Below are positions 49,053 to 51,403 of a stretch of 51,403 nt of DNA, piece after piece; within the stretch, counting starts at the first letter, position 1; each line of letters opens with the position of its first letter. The stretch is from positions 1 through 51,403 of the forward strand of contig DCLA01000090.1 in assembly GCA_002320815.1 (NCBI GenBank). Direction: 5' to 3'. Below the pieces are notes generated by a model that saw only the letters and a program-made list of their open reading frames with translations, was not told where the DNA came from and did no database searches. Source of the stretch: Myxococcales bacterium UBA1660 (GTDB lineage Bacteria; Myxococcota_A; Polyangia; Polyangiales; Houyiibacteriaceae). The position numbers and the translations under genes are program-made.

Positions 49053-50363
49053 TCAGGGGGCGGCGTTGCGCAAGGACCGGGTGAAGGCGTCGCCCACCCG
49101 AATACAAACGTCCCGCGCTTCGATCGTGCCATCCAGTAAGATGGCGAGGGGGTGGATGCGGACGGATTCGACCTCCGCGCGCCATTCGTTCACGAAGGCC
49201 GCGACCCGCAGCAGCGAGTCGGTGAGGTTCTCGACGACCTCTCGGCGGACGCTCGTGCTGTCGCCGAGGAGTAGGGGATGACCGCGAAGGCGCCGTAACG
49301 CCCGCTCGATCCCCGCGCTATCTGCGGGGAGGACGAGCTGCGTCCGGTCGTCCGCGGCGAGCCCGTGCGGGTCGGCGAATCCGAGGGTGGCTCGGGCCAG
49401 GCCTTCGGCGAGGGACGCGACCTCGACCCGCATGAGCGCCCGAGCGCTCGTGGTCGCGGAGACGGTGACCCCCAGCAGCCGCTGGCGGTCGGCGCGCGCC
49501 CCACCCAGCGCCATCATCTGGCGAAAGACATCGCGGACCCGCGCAGCGTTGTCGACGCCGTCGGCGACGAGGTCGGGGTGGTCCCAGAGACGGAGGTCCG
49601 GGCTCGCCAGGGCCAGCCGCACCGGGAAACCGATCTGAGCGGCCTCCGACGCGGCCCGGGACGGGCTCGTGCAGAGGACCTCCTGGGGGAGGGGAACGTC
49701 GTAGGCGAGGAGCGCGCCCTTGCTCGCGGGGTCGGACAGGTCTCGGGGGGGACCCAGGATGACCTCGAGGACCGACTCGGGGTCGACGCCCTCGACGGTC
49801 GGCATCCGCGGGACCGCACCCTCGGCCCGGTCCCGCGCGGCGCGGAGCGCGTCGGCCACGTCCGCACCGGGGCCCACCCGGATGCGCCCGTCGGCGTGAG
49901 CGAGGGCCAGGACGCCGTCGCTCTCGCGTTCCCAGCGGAGCTCCTCTCGGCCGCCGACGAGGTCGCCGCCGAGCCGGAGGCGGTCCAGCGACGCGAGACC
50001 CCGCGTCGACGCTTCCCAGGGGCGTTCGACCCCCGCATCCGCGAGCGCGAGACTCGCCACGAAGGGTCCGAGATCCCGCGTGGCGAGGAGGCCGAGATCC
50101 CGGGCGAGGGCGAGGGAGCCCGCGGGCATGGCGACCGGGAGGGCGATCCCATCGGCCGCCCGATGAAGGGCCACGAGGGCCGCGGCGTCGAGCGGATGGA
50201 CGCTCGCCAGCCCGATCCGCGAATCGCCGTTGGCCACCGCCGCGAGGATCTCGTCGACCGGGGTGGGGGAGACCCAGGGGGCGAGGTCGACCTCCAAGGA
50301 GGCCGCTCGAGCCGCGAGCTCCACGGCCACCTCGGCCTCGTCGCATGCGATTCGCCAGGTCAC
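49053..50363 (-). CDS. Degenerate ATP-grasp protein (acyl-CoA synthetase NDP-forming type)
   Basis: 436 residues. The C-terminal 230 residues follow the ATP-grasp pattern of NDP-forming acyl-CoA synthetases: LLAYDVPLPQEVLCTSPSRA, EAAQIGFPVRLALASPDL, and near the end ESVRIHPLAILLDGTIEARD. Residues that bind ATP and the catalytic His segment are altered: the Lys after GFPV is replaced (RLALAS), and the usual HK-D-GGV is WDHPDLVADGV. The N-terminal 190 residues are compatible with a CoA-binding-like half but without its motifs. It is probably a non-catalytic homologue. GTG start at 50363, with TATGCT 9 nt upstream. Confidence 0.7.
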   Translation of the reverse strand: MTWRIACDEAEVAVELAARAASLEVDLAPWVSPTPVDEILAAVANGDSRIGLASVHPLDAAALVALHRAADGIALPVAMPAGSLALARDLGLLATRDLGPFVASLALADAGVERPWEASTRGLASLDRLRLGGDLVGGREELRWERESDGVLALAHADGRIRVGPGADVADALRAARDRAEGAVPRMPTVEGVDPESVLEVILGPPRDLSDPASKGALLAYDVPLPQEVLCTSPSRAASEAAQIGFPVRLALASPDLRLWDHPDLVADGVDNAARVRDVFRQMMALGGARADRQRLLGVTVSATTSARALMRVEVASLAEGLARATLGFADPHGLAADDRTQLVLPADSAGIERALRRLRGHPLLLGDSTSVRREVVENLTDSLLRVAAFVNEWRAEVESVRIHPLAILLDGTIEARDVCIRVGDAFTRSLRNAAP

Positions 50364-50372
50364 GCGGGGGAA

Positions 50373-50378
50373 AGCATA
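50373..50378 (-). promoter_or_regulatory. -10 box TATGCT, 9 nt before the ATP-grasp-like gene start
   Basis: Matches TANNNT; the gap of 9 nt suggests a 2-3 nt leader. Confidence 0.4.
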
Positions 50379-50440
50379 GCGGGAGCGGGTGACACGACCC
50401 AGTTCGTGGCGTTCCGGGCGGGCGAGCCGATGGCTCGGCG

Positions 50441-50449
50441 TGGTATCGT
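50441..50449 (+). promoter_or_regulatory. Extended -10 box, TGgTATCGT, 6 nt before the TPR/PEGA gene start
   Basis: TGn, TANNNT and a 6-nt gap give a predicted leaderless start at the GTG at 50456. Confidence 0.55.
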
Positions 50450-50455
50450 CGCGCC

Positions 50456-51352
50456 GTGGCTTGCCGGGTCTTCCTCTTCGCCCTCCTGGTCGCTTCGCCT
50501 GTCGCGCTCGCGCAGGAGCGAGCGCCGGAGGACGCCAGCGCGGCGCGAGAGGCGCGCCAGCACTTCACGGCGGGGATGGAGCACTTCGAGGCTCACCGCT
50601 ACCGCGAGGCGATCCAGGAGTTCGAGCTCGCCGCCGAGCTCGTCCCGAGCGCCGACCTCTGGTTCAACATCGCGCGCTCCCACGAGGAGCTCGGCCAGCA
50701 GGAGCCGGCGATCGAGAACTACCGCAAGTACCTGCGGGACCGGGTCGACCCTCCCGACCGGGAGCGCGTGGAGGCGCGGATCGTCAGCCTCGAGAGCCAG
50801 CTCGAAGCCCATCGGCGTGCGATGAACGAGCGCCCCACCACGGGAACCCTACGGGTCACCGCCAACGTCACCGGAGTCGAGGTCCGGTTGGACGACCGGG
50901 TCGTGGGGACCACCCCGATCTCGGCGCCGATCACCCTGGAGCCCGGCCGCCATACGCTCACCCTGGAGCGCTGGGGTTACGTCCCTTTCCGCAGCGAGGT
51001 GCGAGTGGAAGCGGGCCAGGTCACGGCAGCCTACGCCGACATGGTCCCGGCCACCCGCTACCGGGCGATCCGCGGCCGGCGGATCTTCACATGGGTAGCG
51101 GCGGGGCTGGCCGTCGGCGCCGGCGCGGCCGCGATCGGGCTCTGGGCCAAGGCGCGGGGGCTGGCCGCCGACGAAGAGTTCGCGGAAGCGCGTGACTGGG
51201 GGCGCTACAGCGACTTCGCGTGGGGCGGCGCCGCCCTGATGCTGGTCACCGCCGCCATCCTCTACTTCGTCGAGGGGCGGGCCGTGGGAACGGAACGGCT
51301 CGACTCCGCGCCCACCGAGACCGCGCTGCGGTTCCGGCCGACCGCGTTCTAG
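50456..51352 (+). CDS. TPR and PEGA-domain exported membrane protein
   Basis: 298 residues. GTG start; signal peptide residues 1-20 (FALLVASPVALAQ). Residues about 33-110 contain TPR-like helical pairs (HFTAGMEHFEAHRYREAIQE, LWFNIARSHEELGQQEPAIE). Residues about 125-195 are a PEGA domain (TGTLRVTANVTGVEVRLDDR, TPISAPITLEPGRHTLTLER). Two membrane segments follow at about 205-225 and 255-275. The layout is common in myxobacterial envelope proteins. Function unknown. Confidence 0.82.
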   Translation: MACRVFLFALLVASPVALAQERAPEDASAAREARQHFTAGMEHFEAHRYREAIQEFELAAELVPSADLWFNIARSHEELGQQEPAIENYRKYLRDRVDPPDRERVEARIVSLESQLEAHRRAMNERPTTGTLRVTANVTGVEVRLDDRVVGTTPISAPITLEPGRHTLTLERWGYVPFRSEVRVEAGQVTAAYADMVPATRYRAIRGRRIFTWVAAGLAVGAGAAAIGLWAKARGLAADEEFAEARDWGRYSDFAWGGAALMLVTAAILYFVEGRAVGTERLDSAPTETALRFRPTAF

Positions 51353-51383
51353 GCCCGCAGCGCGTCCTGCGACCGCGTTCTAG
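51339..51383. repeat. 14-bp direct repeat at the end of the TPR/PEGA gene
   Basis: CGACCGCGTTCTAG occurs at 51339-51352, where it includes the stop codon, and at 51370-51383. Period 31 bp. Its meaning is unknown; it could be a small duplication. Confidence 0.5.
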
Positions 51384-51403
51384 TACACGGCCACAGAGGT
51401 TCT

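Noticed and set aside
51339..51383. An attachment site from the 14-bp repeat
   Set aside because: No integrase or tRNA is present and the repeat is very close together.

Overview
The window looks like chromosomal DNA from a GC-rich member of the Myxococcota, probably Polyangia. The call rests on gene content, not on a marker gene. The supporting content is an alternative complex III plus caa3-type oxidase operon, a Ser/Thr kinase with an HRDISPSN loop, a pseudo-receiver/coiled-coil protein of the FrzS/AglZ type, a MopE-like lipoprotein with Asp-Gly-Gly-Val repeats, and small lipoproteins with paired-cysteine modules. I see no rRNA, tRNA, CRISPR array, insertion sequence or phage module.

Layout. 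1-3577: the end of an oligopeptide ABC permease gene, a Cys-rich lipoprotein, a MerR-like regulator followed by a sigma-region-4-like regulator, and a small helical protein. 3973-19167: one 13-gene plus-strand operon, actABCDEF - membrane protein - sco - coxBACD - lipoprotein. It encodes menaquinol oxidation by alternative complex III and delivery of electrons to an A2-type (YSHP) haem-copper oxidase whose subunit II carries its own cytochrome c domain. 19175-25955: a MopE-like lipoprotein, an SDR, and a minus-strand operon of three ketosynthase-type proteins with a halogenase-like flavoenzyme. 26043-33371: a glutaredoxin-HesB-rhodanese fusion, a sulfotransferase, a KamA-type radical SAM enzyme, a four-gene coupled operon (RlmI-like, HAD, membrane protein, methyltransferase) and tatA. 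33376-41197: regulation, with a PhaR-like protein, an ECF sigma and its zinc anti-sigma, a pseudo-receiver coiled-coil protein, a kinase and a PLP trans-sulfuration enzyme. 41202-51403: a glycosyltransferase, a haem-motif lipoprotein, a CcmH-like/DsbA fusion with a TlpA thioredoxin, a GAF protein, an atypical OmpR-type regulator with pdxA, a 54-residue membrane protein, a degenerate ATP-grasp protein and a TPR/PEGA protein.

How the genes fit together. Quinol electrons should pass ActB/ActA/ActE to the CoxB cytochrome, CuA and the CoxA haem-copper site. Sco would serve CuA, TatA would serve export of the Tat-signal protein ActB, and the CcmH-like/DsbA and TlpA proteins could serve haem attachment in the periplasm. 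That last link is inference.

Most unusual points: (1) the CuA site of CoxB is interrupted by a Cys-rich module of the type seen in myxobacterial lipoproteins, plus a 16-residue enlargement between the second Cys and the His ligand; (2) a textbook intrinsic terminator lies inside the signal-peptide codons of the last gene of the oxidase operon; (3) ten first-in-operon genes have a TANNNT box 6-9 nt before the start codon, several as extended -10 boxes, which suggests common leaderless transcription; (4) a ketosynthase operon has no carrier protein, ketoreductase or dehydratase; (5) five convergent gene pairs are separated by only 3-7 bp.
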